DNA of 14,137 bases from Daldinia sp. FL1419 (lineage: Eukaryota; Ascomycota; Sordariomycetes; Xylariales; Hypoxylaceae), in assembly GCA_025201765.1 (NCBI GenBank), contig MU623719.1:1-14137 (forward strand). Direction: 5' to 3'. Positions 1 to 8,424 of this stretch are shown here, in pieces (position 1 is the first letter of the stretch; every line of letters starts with the position of its first letter). Below the pieces are notes generated by a model, which was not told where the DNA came from, made no database searches, and worked only from the letters and a program-made list of their open reading frames with translations. A program made the translations under genes and the position numbers.

Positions 1-299
1 ATATTATTCTAATAATTTTATAAATAATAAAAAATTAATAATATATAATAAATTTATAAATAAAATAATACAATTAATATAATAATAAAATTTAATATTA
101 ATAAAATCTTTATAATATTCATTAATATCAATTTTTTATATTAAAATTACAAAATTAGGTTAAATAAATTTAAATAATATAAATAATATTAATTATTTTT
201 TTTAATTAATTTAATAATTTAAATAAATAAATAAATATAATTTTTAAAAAAGAAAAAATTATTAAATAAAATTATATATTATTATATATTTTAAAATAA

Positions 300-890
300 T
301 TAATTGTTATATTTTTAAACAAAATTTAAATTATTAATTTATAAATCTTTATTTTTCATTTATTAATAAATTTTCTTTAATTATTTTTATATATTTTTAA
401 TAACACTTTTATTAATAAAAAATACTTAATTGCAAAATACCTTAAATTATTAATATTAATTTTAATAATTATTAATTTATAATATTATAATATTATTTGT
501 TCTATTAGAACATTAATCCAACATCTTTTAAAATATAGATTTATATTATTTTATAAAGGGGTTATTAATTAATTTAATATAAGTAAGAATAAAAGGAAGA
601 TTATAGAAAAAAATCAATCTTAATATATTTAAATATTTAAAATTATAACCCTAATTAATACTTGTTAATATTACATAACCTTATAAAAAAAGAAAAAATT
701 GTTAATGTAAGAATATTAATCATATAACCATAATAATATAGATCCATTTTAATCTTATATTTAACTCCACATATTTTAATTTTCAACTAAAATACATTCT
801 TTCTTAGAACAACTACTTTTTTTACTAAATTAATCTGAATACCCTCACTTTTACTATTGTATACAATGGTACCTTATCCATCCAACAAAA
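300..890 (+). mobile_element. Inverted repeat copy 1, more heavily RIP-mutated (probable transposon fragment)
   Basis: This segment matches the reverse complement of about 8425-9003. Shared words include TTAGAACATTAATCCAACAT (506-525), TTAATCTTATATTTAA near 749-764 and ACCTTATCCATCCAAC (871-886), in the same order and with similar spacing. Differences are mostly C-to-T or G-to-A in this copy: for example its GTATAC core at 858-863 stands where the other copy has GCATGC. No coding frame survives, so the element family cannot be named. Homology appears to fade near 300 and 890; ends are approximate. Confidence 0.8.
852..871. repeat. Conserved palindromic site in inverted repeat copy 1
   Basis: TACTATTGTATACAATGGTA is a 20-bp palindrome with one mismatched pair. 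It is the counterpart of the perfect palindrome at 8445-8464. The central GTATAC replaces GCATGC by two symmetric transitions, one on each strand, both at CpA sites. Confidence 0.65.
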
Positions 891-1281
891 TCTATAAAAT
901 AATTTAAGGTTTTAATATTAAATATATTATTTATTATATAATTAATACTATTTTAAAATACCTTTTATTATTTAAAGTTCCATTAATTTTATATATGGAT
1001 TCCTTTTTTTTATATTAATGTTTTATTTAAATGGGTAATATTAATGAAAAAAGGTTGATAATTAATTTAATAATTTTATAATAATTATATAAAAATTAGG
1101 AAATTAATAATATTTAATGGATTTATAGTATATATAATTTTACAAATATTATAATAAAGGTATTTTTAAATAAGGTCATATAAATGTTAGTAAAAAGTAA
1201 TTAAATTAATCTGCAATTAAAGGGATAAATAAAATAAGAATTAAATATTAAATTTATAACATAATTATAAAAAAAAAATAG

Positions 1282-1490
1282 AGTAAATAATGGTTATATG
1301 ATTTATATATTTTAATATAATATATTGTCTTTAAAAAATATTTATATATTTATTATTATATAAAGATAGGTTTCTTATTTATTTTTCTTAAATAGCTTTC
1401 TTCTTTAAATAACTTTAATATATCAATTTCATCCCTATTATTATTTACTTTATTATTATTTTGCTTTTACTTTACATACATACCTACCAA
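1282..1490 (+). repeat. Direct repeat B, copy 1
   Basis: About 205 bp resembling 9012-9216 in the same orientation. Common words in order include TAAATAATGGTTATATGAT (TAAATGATGGTTGTATGAT in copy 2), TATTATTATATAAAGATAGG (TATTATTATATAAGGATAGG in copy 2) and a TTTTAATATAT-type tract before ATTATTATTTATTTTATTAT. This copy lies 390 bp beyond the inverted repeat, whereas copy 2 directly abuts it, so B is a separate element or a separately rearranged part. Its identity is unknown. Confidence 0.65.
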
Positions 1491-1757
1491 CATAAATTTA
1501 ATTTTTATTTTTATTTTATTTTTCTTTTTTTTTAAAATAGTAATTTCTAAGATGGGTTTATTTAAATTATGGACTTAATTATTAACCATCTATATATCAC
1601 CCCTTTTATTTCTTCTTAACAACACCACCATCACACACACAATATAATATCTTTTCAATATTTATTATAATATTAGATTTTTAATAAATCAAATTATATA
1701 GCCTTTTATAAAAGTTTTGTAAAAAGATAATTAAAAAACTGAAAAATCTTTTTTCTT

Positions 1758-1791
1758 TTAATTCTATAATTAAATTTAATTATAGAATTAA
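1758..1791. repeat. 34-bp perfect palindrome
   Basis: The half-site TTAATTCTATAATTAAA (1758-1774) is followed immediately by its exact reverse complement, with no spacer. Short AT palindromes are expected in such DNA, but 17 consecutive pairs are more than composition readily explains. Function unknown. Confidence 0.7.
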
Positions 1792-2204
1792 TATTTTATT
1801 ATTTATTTTATTAATTTATTATAAATTAATTTAAATTTGAAAATTTTAATTTATTTTTCCACAAATATAATTTTAAAAAGAAAACTTTTAAATTTATTAT
1901 ATAATAAAGTTTTCTAATAATATAAAATTAATTAAGTAAAAAAGGTTAATATAACTAATTAATCAAAAAAAATTCATATATTTAATTTATAAAATATAAA
2001 TAATTTATAAAATCTTTAAAATTTAAACTTTTTAATTTAAAAAAGTATTTTAATATTTTAATAAAAAAAAATTTAACAAAAATTAAAGAAATTAAATATA
2101 TAAAATTATTTAAAATTTAAAAATTATAAAATCAATATATAAGATTATTATACTAGATAAGGTATTATTTTTCATTATTTATACATTTTTATTACAATAA
2201 AAAA

Positions 2205-2222
2205 CCTTAAGAAAACTTAAGG
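2205..2222. repeat. Perfect 7-bp stem with AAAA loop
   Basis: CCTTAAG (2205-2211), AAAA, CTTAAGG (2216-2222). It lies in the transition zone between the AT-rich block and the GC island, next to less-mutated sequence (AAGCAGGTATTATAAAGCCA, 2229-2248). It could be the end of a degenerate element; the evidence is structural only. Confidence 0.45.
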
Positions 2223-2578
2223 CATAATTAAGCAGGTATTATAAAGCCACCTCCTATCAACTAAATGTAATTATTATTCCAAATTATTATTATAATTAAT
2301 TAATAATATCCAAATGCCAAATACAATATTTATTTAAGCCTAATTAATTTTCAAATCCAATTATTAAGGCCTACAAGGTAATTATGATAATTAATAATAA
2401 AAAATATCATTATTGAAAAAATGCACTTAAAATATGTACTATCAAATTATTTTAAGAAGGAAAAGGAGAATTAAGCCCGAAGGAAATCTATTCCAGGTAT
2501 CAAATAACAACAATAACGCATCCCCTTCCATTTCCATCTCTAGGTAGCACATAACCCCACCCTAAACTCATCTTACAC

Positions 2579-2637
2579 GGAATCGAATCCCCCAGGGTTT
2601 GCCCCATGCAAATCTGATACAACGACCAATTACTCTC
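2579..2637 (-). other. Degenerate tRNA-like Pol III A-box/B-box pair (possible SINE or tRNA relic)
   Basis: On the minus strand GAGAGTAATTGG (2637-2626) resembles an A box. GATTCGATTCC (2589-2579) differs from the B-box consensus GGTTCGANTCC at one base. The spacing between them is 36 nt, close to the tRNA value. Between them ATTTG and CAAAC could form a weak anticodon-like stem. However, the acceptor and T stems do not pair and the base expected to be U33 is A, so this is not a functional tRNA. It could be a tRNA-derived SINE head, a dead tRNA or chance. Confidence 0.25.
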
Positions 2638-2762
2638 TACATAGGTAGAGCCAAGGTTTCTTCCACCCTTGACTCGACAATTCTGCGTATTCCAGCTTCT
2701 TCGACGGTCTCTAACTATGAAGATGGGGTAAACGTGGATAGAGGGTCGTGAGTAATTACGTG

Positions 2763-2768
2763 TTTAAT
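2763..2768 (-). terminator. Possible polyadenylation signal ATTAAA for the cyclin transcript
   Basis: The minus strand reads ATTAAA about 90 nt beyond the cyclin stop codon. This is the common variant of the AATAAA element; I see no exact AATAAA on this strand within the first 370 nt after the stop. Fungal 3' end signals are loose, so this is only a position-based suggestion. Confidence 0.3.
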
Positions 2769-2857
2769 AGGTATAAATGTAATCCAAACGAGGGTACCCC
2801 CCGCGACACTGACTTCGTCCCGGAACATCCTCTCCCAAACATGATCGACTCCTAAGC

Positions 2858-4496
2858 TTACTCGGCCCCACTAAGCGGCCCTGGACGCTGGACAACGACT
2901 TCTCGAGCATAAAATTCGACAAGCATTGTAGCATAAGCTTCCAGATCTTCAACGGGTACAGCAAGTCGAAAATCGTTTAGTAGAAGGAACTGTAGCTCAA
3001 GATGATTGAGCTCAGCTAATGGGAGACCACCGACCTAATTAAACATGTGTATTAGTATAGGTGATATGGAAAAAGTTCAAGTGGCCATGTATGGATATCG
3101 AAGTAGATAAGCGCAATACAAGGGTGTTAATAAGAGCGAGGTAAATAGCAATATGTGAATATTTCATCTAGTAACTCACCTTAGCATATCTCGAATTGGT
3201 GTAAAAAACATCCGAGAAGAATTTGCTGGCACAAGTGACACCGGCAATGATCAGACGGTGTATGTTGAAGCTGTCGACAACAAAGTAAGTGGAGGGCGAA
3301 ACGGGTGGTGACGACGTGATCTTTGCTCGATTTTCTCGACTCCTCCGCTCTCTTCCCTTTTCATCGGGGTCATCGTCAGGGTCAGCATTGATTTCGTCAC
3401 CGCCAGTATCATCACGCATCTCCCTGTCGGAATTGCTACCAGCCTGTGCACCTACAGCTGGGACCTGAGACCGCGAGGGTTGCGCTTGTGATTGTCTCCT
3501 CATCACCTCTGCCTCCATAACCATGGTATTGACACGCTCCGTCATCCGATCAAAATAAACTAAAAGGCTCAGGAACACTTCGTAGGTGGTTGGGCAATAT
3601 TTATGAATCCTGCTCAAATAGCTCAAAATCGTGATTGCTGGAACGTTTTTACCATGAAACGCTAGGACAGAACTGCTCAAAGGGCTCATAGGAGTGCCCT
3701 CGCTATTGTGAGTAGCTGCGGTCTGTTGGTGGGTAGCGTTTCTGTGTAATGCATCGTGCTGAAGATCATTGGTAGTAGTAATTTTGGTCAAGAGAGCCGC
3801 AACCATCTCGATGATGTCACCTATCGGCATCTGGCTAATCTCATATTTCATTGCCTGAAGCGGCGGGTCGTTCAATATGCCTGGCCCGTTACCCCCGTTC
3901 ATTAAGTCGGCACGAGCAAGGCTTTGGATGTGCGCCAGGTCGCGTACGTAGACGGTGTGTCCTTGCAGCGGGGCCGGGGTGTTATCGGCACGGACGTGTG
4001 GAGTCGGGGATTTGTATGAATCGGAGTCAGGTGATGGTTGCTGTTGTGTAGGCGTAGGTGTAGAGCTAGTAGGTGCTGCTGATGTGGTCGCTTGAGTCCC
4101 TGCCATATATGCTAATGACGGGCTCGCATCCTGTGCTCTTACGCATGTAGAAGCGGGGTTCGGCGAAGAAGAATCAGGTGGCGTGGGGAACCTGGAGGCT
4201 CCGCCGGTGGATGAAATATATTTTAGCTCCGTTCCCGTCGCCGTCGCCGTCTCTGTCTCTGTAGATTCCCAAGATCGCTTGGAAGGGGTCGCGCTCGGTG
4301 CGGAAGATCGGTAGGATGCAGATGAGATTGTTGGGGAATAGACCTTTTGGGATTGGGTTTCGCGCGGTCGATTTCTAGAATCTGACCTGTATGAAGATTC
4401 GCGGGAGCGCGAGTGTTCATGAGGTAAACCGGAGGCTGCAATCATATTATATAGGCGCGTGTGATCCGAAACAAAATCTCCGATTAAAGCGGCCAT
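2858..4496 (-). CDS. preg: PHO80/PREG-like cyclin (negative regulator of phosphate starvation response), two exons
   Basis: Two exons, join(4496..3180, 3034..2858), give 497 aa. By family knowledge this cyclin pairs with a Pho85/PGOV-type kinase and keeps the phosphate activator NUC-1/Pho4 inactive when phosphate is plentiful. Residues 1-215 are a low-complexity Ser/Pro/Thr-rich tail with several SP/TP sites (for example FPTPP near 103). The cyclin fold begins near 217 (YEISQMPIGDIIEMVAALL), continues at 278-323 (AFHGKNVPAITILSYLSRIH, then YEVFLSLLVYFDRMTERV), is interrupted by a polar, acidic insert at about 324-400 (DPDDDPDEK), and resumes at 403-480 (YFVVDSFNIHRLIIAGVTCA, then FFSDVFYTNSRYAK). 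Exon 2 completes it with VGGLPLAELNHLELQFLLLN and ends ...GPLSGAE-stop. A divergent insert inside the fold and this length fit filamentous-fungal homologues as I remember them. The ATG has G at -3 and G at +4. The reading frame shows no stop or visible RIP damage. Membership of the PHO80-like family is very secure; orthology to preg rather than a paralogous Pcl cyclin is slightly less so. Confidence 0.94.
3035..3179 (-). other. Spliceosomal intron of the cyclin gene (145 bp, phase 0)
   Basis: Exon 1 ends ...AGATATGCTAAG and is followed by the donor GTGAGT (3179-3174). The acceptor is TTAG, with the AG at 3036-3035, followed by GTCGGTGGT. Joining them gives the continuous motif RYAK-VGGLPL, which is strongly conserved in PHO80-like cyclins and fixes the splice sites. 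A TACTAAT branch-point match lies at 3057-3051, with the branch A about 16 nt before the acceptor. At 145 bp it is longer than most filamentous-fungal introns. If retained, translation would stop three codons into the intron and lose the last 58 residues, including the end of the cyclin fold. Confidence 0.93.
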
Positions 4497-4501
4497 TGCA
4501 T
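4484..4501 (-). promoter_or_regulatory. Overlapping upstream ORF (MQWPL-stop) at the cyclin start codon
   Basis: On the minus strand the sequence reads ATGCAATGGCCGCTTTAA. The first ATG (4501-4499) lies five bases upstream of the cyclin ATG (4496-4494), in a different frame, and opens a five-codon ORF that ends at TAA inside the cyclin coding sequence. If the mRNA leader includes this ATG, ribosomes choosing it would miss the cyclin start unless they reinitiate backwards or scan past. The upstream ATG context (A at -3, C at +4) is reasonable and the cyclin ATG context (G at -3, G at +4) is also good, so leaky scanning is plausible. The sequence arrangement is certain; a regulatory role is inference. 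Confidence 0.5.
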
Positions 4502-4749
4502 CGTATTGCGAACGGGTAAAGTGAGTTGATTAATATGCGAATAGAGTATCGCAGTTGAAAGGATTATTAAGAAGCCTGAAAGAAATAGGTATTTCGTTAG
4601 TAAATCTATTTGTAGGTTATCACGTAAACACTCGTCGTCTTTTCCGGAAAGAAGTTAGAATGGAGGCGATTCAACTTAACTCAGCTCAGCTCAGTAAAGT
4701 CAGGTAGATAATCAGATCAGCAGTTTTCGGTGACTCGAGTCTGGCTGGT

Positions 4750-4795
4750 TGGCCTACTTTTGCTTCGCCTTCGTGCGAACAGGCGAAAGTAGACC
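4750..4795 (-). promoter_or_regulatory. Strong bulged hairpin upstream of the cyclin start
   Basis: On the minus strand GGTCTACTTTCGCCT (4795-4781) pairs with AGGCG (4770-4766) and AAAGTAGGCC (4760-4751 or so) across a 10-nt loop (4780-4771). This makes 15 base pairs, one of them G-U, broken by a five-nucleotide one-sided bulge (AAGCA). It lies about 255-300 nt upstream of the cyclin ATG and is in GC-normal sequence, so composition does not explain it. If transcribed it could be a leader structure; if not, a binding site for a dimeric protein or a short mobile remnant. Confidence 0.5.
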
Positions 4796-5377
4796 TTCTG
4801 GGTCCACGAGTGGGGAAAACGGGTAAACAAGAAAATGTTCGGGCCACAATCTCTAAAGCCCAACCCAACGATCCAAGAGAAGAAGTAGATAAGGTCAAAA
4901 TTGGTGGAACGCCCCATATGTCACTTGTAGTTCCAAGAATCCAAACCTATGTGGCAAGGTTCACGACTCCATATAATAGCAGCAGTAACGATGAAAAAGG
5001 TGGAAAAAGAAAAACATAATTGAACTGTATGTTTGTATGCTCTGTATGATGTTGTTTATGCCCGAAGATCTGCTTGACAGAATCCGAAATGAATAAAAGT
5101 CATAGGCAATGTTTAGCCATTAAGGATATAGAATGACTTATGTCGTGATGCGGATTGTTAAATGAACGACTAGATGCGCTGTATAGATTGCAAGAGCACA
5201 ATAACTCTAGCCTCGCTGGGCCAACAAGGTGCATTTAATTGTTTTTGCATGACTTCGGTATCCTTACTACGACGGTATGCCTCTGCGAACACCGCATCCG
5301 GGAAGAATAAAACAGATGTATGAATAGTGGTTGATTACTAGGAACAAGATGAAAGATAAAGACGATCAAGGTGACCC

Positions 5378-5389
5378 ATGCGCGCATGC
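5378..5389. repeat. CATGCGCGCATG palindrome in the cyclin upstream region
   Basis: A perfect 12-bp palindrome with a CpG-rich core, about 880 bp upstream of the cyclin ATG. In sequence of normal composition this could be a binding site for a dimeric regulator. The evidence is symmetry only. Confidence 0.35.
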
Positions 5390-5917
5390 GAAAGATGCCA
5401 CCCAGACGTATGTAAATTTAGGGGAGAACAGATGATAATAAAACAAAATATAAAAGTTGCGATGCTTACCTATTTCTAATGCTAGTAAAAGATGGCGTCT
5501 AAAGCGTAAGGTTTATGTTTTTTTCTTCTTAGATTGCTATCGAATGAAACTGTGCGATGCGCACGACAAAACAAAACAAAAACCCGGTGCGATTTATTCT
5601 GTTGGTAAATTGATCAAGATTACCAGACTTCGGGCGCAAAAATAACCTCCAGAATATGTTGGAGCGTTAGAGTTGCGCGCGCGTTGGCGGAGATATTAGT
5701 ACTATTATCAGTGCGCCTGTTTGTAATAATGAATAGTACAAAGATATTAAAGGATATCTTATTAATGTAAAAATATTGTAAATTTAATAAATAAATAAGA
5801 TCTGTGGATAGTTATTATTTCAAATAAAGATGGAAAATAATAAGAAGAAAAGATAGATTGTATTAATAAAGTTGTAGTTGTAATGTAATATATTTTATTA
5901 ATATAATGTGCCCCATA

Positions 5918-5946
5918 AATTAATTGATTAAATAAATCAATTAATT
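5918..5946. repeat. 12-bp perfect stem with 5-nt loop just outside the GC island
   Basis: AATTAATTGATT (5918-5929) and AATCAATTAATT (5935-5946) are exact reverse complements. The site lies about 160 bp into the right AT-rich block. It is composed almost only of A and T, so chance is possible. Confidence 0.4.
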
Positions 5947-6589
5947 AATTTTTAAAAACCTTTTAATTTAATTATAAATAATTTAAATATGATAATTAAA
6001 ATTAATTAAAAAATTAATTAATTATTATTATTAAATGTTGGTTTTATTATTTTATAAGTTTTTATGTTATAATTAAGAATAGTTATTATAAATTCTATAA
6101 TATTATTAACTTTAATATTATTATTTTAGGAAATTTCTTTTAATCGTTTCTTTGAGAACCTTAAGGTTTATTCTTTTTTTAACTTATATAATCTTTCCCT
6201 TAATTTGAATAAGAAATCTTTTATATTATAAATATTAGTTTTTTGGGATTAATTACTTCATAACCAATTTTACTTTTAGGATTAATTATTTTTATTCTAT
6301 AATTATTAATTAAATATTTAATAATAAATATAATTTTTAAATTAAAAAAATTTATTAAATTAGAATAATATAATTATTATTTGCTAAAATAAATAGTCCT
6401 CCCAGGATTGTTGGAACGTATAAGAGTTGTGGATTTGGTAAGTAAGGAATTGAATATAATAAAAATAATTATTAAATATTATTAATAATTTTTAAATAAA
6501 TTTTTTAAGGGTTTAAAATTTTGGAGAAGTTGTAATAAAGTTTTAATAATTAATTCTTAGAATTATATTACAAGAATTAAGAACAACGT

Positions 6590-7010
6590 TAATTGGACAA
6601 TATGGGGCGTGATATTTGGGCAGTAATTATAAAAGAAATAGTATCCCCAAGGGGTACGTACTTTTCAATATATACTTCCTGATATTTTTTGGTACCTCCT
6701 TAGGATTTTAATTTTTTTAAAAAAATATTTAATTTATTATAAAATTTATATATCTTTATATATAGTGCAGGTATAAGAAGATGGAAGGTGCGAAGCATTG
6801 TGTGGAGGTATAAAAACTTTTTGGAAAATTTTCCCTATTTATAATTTTATAAATTTCAATATATTTATATTTTCTTTTATTTTATTTAATAATTAAATTT
6901 AAATATAATTAATTATATTATTCAATTTATTAAAAAAACATTAATATTAATTATTAATATAACGCGACGGGCATAGTGATATCATACTGCAGTATTGCAA
7001 AGTGCAAACA
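6590..7010. mobile_element. Patches of less-mutated sequence, probable transposon remnants
   Basis: Within AT-rich DNA, 6590-6680, 6690-6710, 6765-6830 and 6960-7000 keep normal base content (for example TATCCCCAAGGGGTACGTAC at 6641-6660 and AACGCGACGGGCATAGTGAT at 6961-6980). They include short palindromes (GGAAAATTTTCC near 6821, ATACTGCAGTAT at 6984-6995). Weakly similar strings GGGCGTGATAT...GCAGTA (near 6605) and GGGCATAGTGATAT...GCAGTA (near 6970) occur in the same orientation. I cannot translate any into a recognisable protein. They look like remains of an inserted element that escaped full mutation. Confidence 0.35.
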
Positions 7011-7451
7011 AAATATACAAAAAGGATTGAAATTAGCCAAAAAGGGTTAAAAATTGGTAATACCATTTTAAGCCATTTTAAAAAATAAATATAATATTGT
7101 AATATTAAAAAGAAAATTGTAAAAATAAGAATGGATAATGGCTTTTCATAAAAATATAAAATCATTTATATATATTTATACCTTATACAAATTGCATACA
7201 CCCCAACCTTCTCCAAGAATAACCTCTTTACAATATAATAATATTTTTATTATTTATTAAAAAAAATAATAAAATTATTTTAAACTTTATTATTGTTCCA
7301 TATTTAAACCACTGCTATATTACTTTATAAAATTTAGGTATTATAATATATAAAATATTTTTCTATATTAAAATTTAATTATTTTTATTAAAAGGTAAAT
7401 TCAAATAAAAATATAAAATAAAATTAAAATTATAATAATATAATTTAATCA

Positions 7452-7515
7452 AACTAGTTTTTTTGTAAATGAGCCGCTTTTCAGCTCATCCCATTTTTAT
7501 TATTTTACACCTCTG
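7452..7515. mobile_element. Hairpin-bearing patch, possible transposon terminal sequence
   Basis: AACTAGTTTTTTTGTAAATG is followed by AGCCGCTTTTCAGCTCATCC. ATGAGC (7469-7474) and GCTCAT (7484-7489) form a six-pair stem with a nine-base loop. The base content is much higher than the surroundings. The layout is reminiscent of the ends of fungal Tc1/mariner (Fot/Pot-like) elements, but I find no matching opposite end or transposase in the window, so the family is a guess. Confidence 0.3.
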
Positions 7516-8424
7516 ATCAATCCCAAATGTTTTTATATAATTTTATTTAAACCTTTTCCATTTTTTTATTTATTATATAATAATATTATATCTTTCTTTT
7601 ACCTTATTAATAAATTATATAATAAAATTATATTATTTTATTTTCTTATTAATAAATTATTATATTATATAATTATAAATTTCTATTTTAAATTTAAATT
7701 AAAATCACTCTTTTTTAAATATTCCTTTATACCTTTTACAATATAACCAAATTTATTTTAATTATTTTTAACCTTATTTTTTAATATATATTTATTATAT
7801 AATAAAATTAAATTTATATTTTTATAAATTACATTTTAATAAATCTATTTATATTAATATTTTATTTTTAATAATAATTATAATTAATTTATTTTAAATA
7901 AAACTTTTTAAAAATTTATAAAAATCATAAACCTTATATTATATATTATATAATTAAATAAAATCTTATAATTATTATTAAATTTAAATTTTTTTAAATC
8001 TTAATTAATGCTTTATAATAATTCCCAACATTTATTCTAATTTAATGTTAATATATAAGATTATTATTAATAAGGCAAATACTTCAAAAATATCTACAAC
8101 ATTTCTTAATTAAATCAGAAAACATACCCAACCTATTACAAAAAAAAAATAAAAATAAAATATTTAATTTTTAAAAAATCTTTAATTAATAATTAGTAAT
8201 TTCAATTAAAACCTTATATCTACTTTCACTTAAAATCCTTATAATAAACCATACTTCCCCCTTCTATATAATTCAATCTTTAAAATAAATAATCTACCTA
8301 AAAAAATATCCCTTAACTTTAAAATTAATATTAATTATATATTTTATATAATTTAATATCTTAAATAAATTTAAAGAATATATATTAACAATATTATTAT
8401 TAATATAATAAATAACTTTAATAT

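Larger units (their letters stand above)
1..2470. repeat. Left AT-rich, RIP-degenerated block (no genes)
   Basis: About 2.4 kb of almost pure A/T with very frequent TpA and only scattered C or G; the first 120 bases contain four C and no G. Stops occur in all frames and no coding region survives. Two segments recur elsewhere in the window (about 300-890 and 1282-1490), showing that the block is built from repeated elements, which are the substrate of RIP. Strand composition changes along it: about 480-900 and 1380-1680 are C-rich relative to G, while about 1020-1300 is G-rich relative to C. Composition drifts toward normal from about 2160 to 2470, so the boundary is gradual. Confidence 0.85.
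2471..2857. other. 3' flank of the cyclin gene and left edge of the GC island, no gene
   Basis: This stretch holds the cyclin 3' UTR and the transition into AT-rich DNA. Composition rises from AT-rich around 2160-2470 to balanced by about 2500. I see no coding frame with family resemblance; the frame at 2764-2964 on the minus strand is an out-of-frame reading across exon 2. The only structured elements are a tRNA-like box pair (2579-2637), a CTCTAC/GTAGAG inverted repeat (2634-2649) and the ATTAAA noted separately. Confidence 0.6.
4502..5760 (-). promoter_or_regulatory. Upstream region of the cyclin gene: leader and promoter, no gene recognised
   Basis: About 1.25 kb of GC-balanced sequence lies between the cyclin start and the right AT-rich block. 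Both strands were read. The open frames here (for example 4810-5019 and 5457-5645 on the plus strand) are short, match no family I recognise and lack convincing context, so I do not call them genes. The stretch probably carries the 5' leader and promoter of the minus-strand cyclin. I found no CACGTG Pho4/NUC-1 core here. A GTAAACA forkhead-like match occurs near 4822, a CCAAT on the minus strand occurs near 4900, and a CTCAG triplication occurs near 4681-4695. A donor-like AG|GTAAGC on the minus strand near 5469 could belong to a leader intron, but I cannot pair it with an acceptor confidently. Confidence 0.5.

Noticed and set aside
640..660. Telomere-type repeat (AACCCTAA near 646)
   Set aside because: A single occurrence with no tandem array.
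2567..2645. Functional tRNA gene on the minus strand
   Set aside because: The acceptor and T stems do not pair and the anticodon loop lacks U33. Only the box-like promoter strings are retained, so it is listed as a relic or chance match.
3851..4441. Open frames on both strands inside cyclin exon 1 (3851-4051 plus, 4223-4441 minus, 3251-3451 minus)
   Set aside because: They are alternative-frame readings of the cyclin coding sequence. Their composition reflects its Ser/Pro/Thr-rich and acidic segments.
4810..5019. 69-codon open frame on the plus strand upstream of the cyclin
   Set aside because: Short, charged, no recognisable domain, and it overlaps the probable promoter and leader of the minus-strand gene. 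One open frame of this size in 1.2 kb of balanced DNA is unremarkable.
5457..5645. 62-codon open frame on the plus strand
   Set aside because: No family resemblance and no supporting context; consistent with chance.
6947..7165. 72-codon open frame on the minus strand, very hydrophobic
   Set aside because: Its Phe/Ile/Leu/Tyr richness is what random AT-rich codons give. It crosses an AT-rich block and a transposon-like patch, and shows no signal or family motif beyond low complexity.
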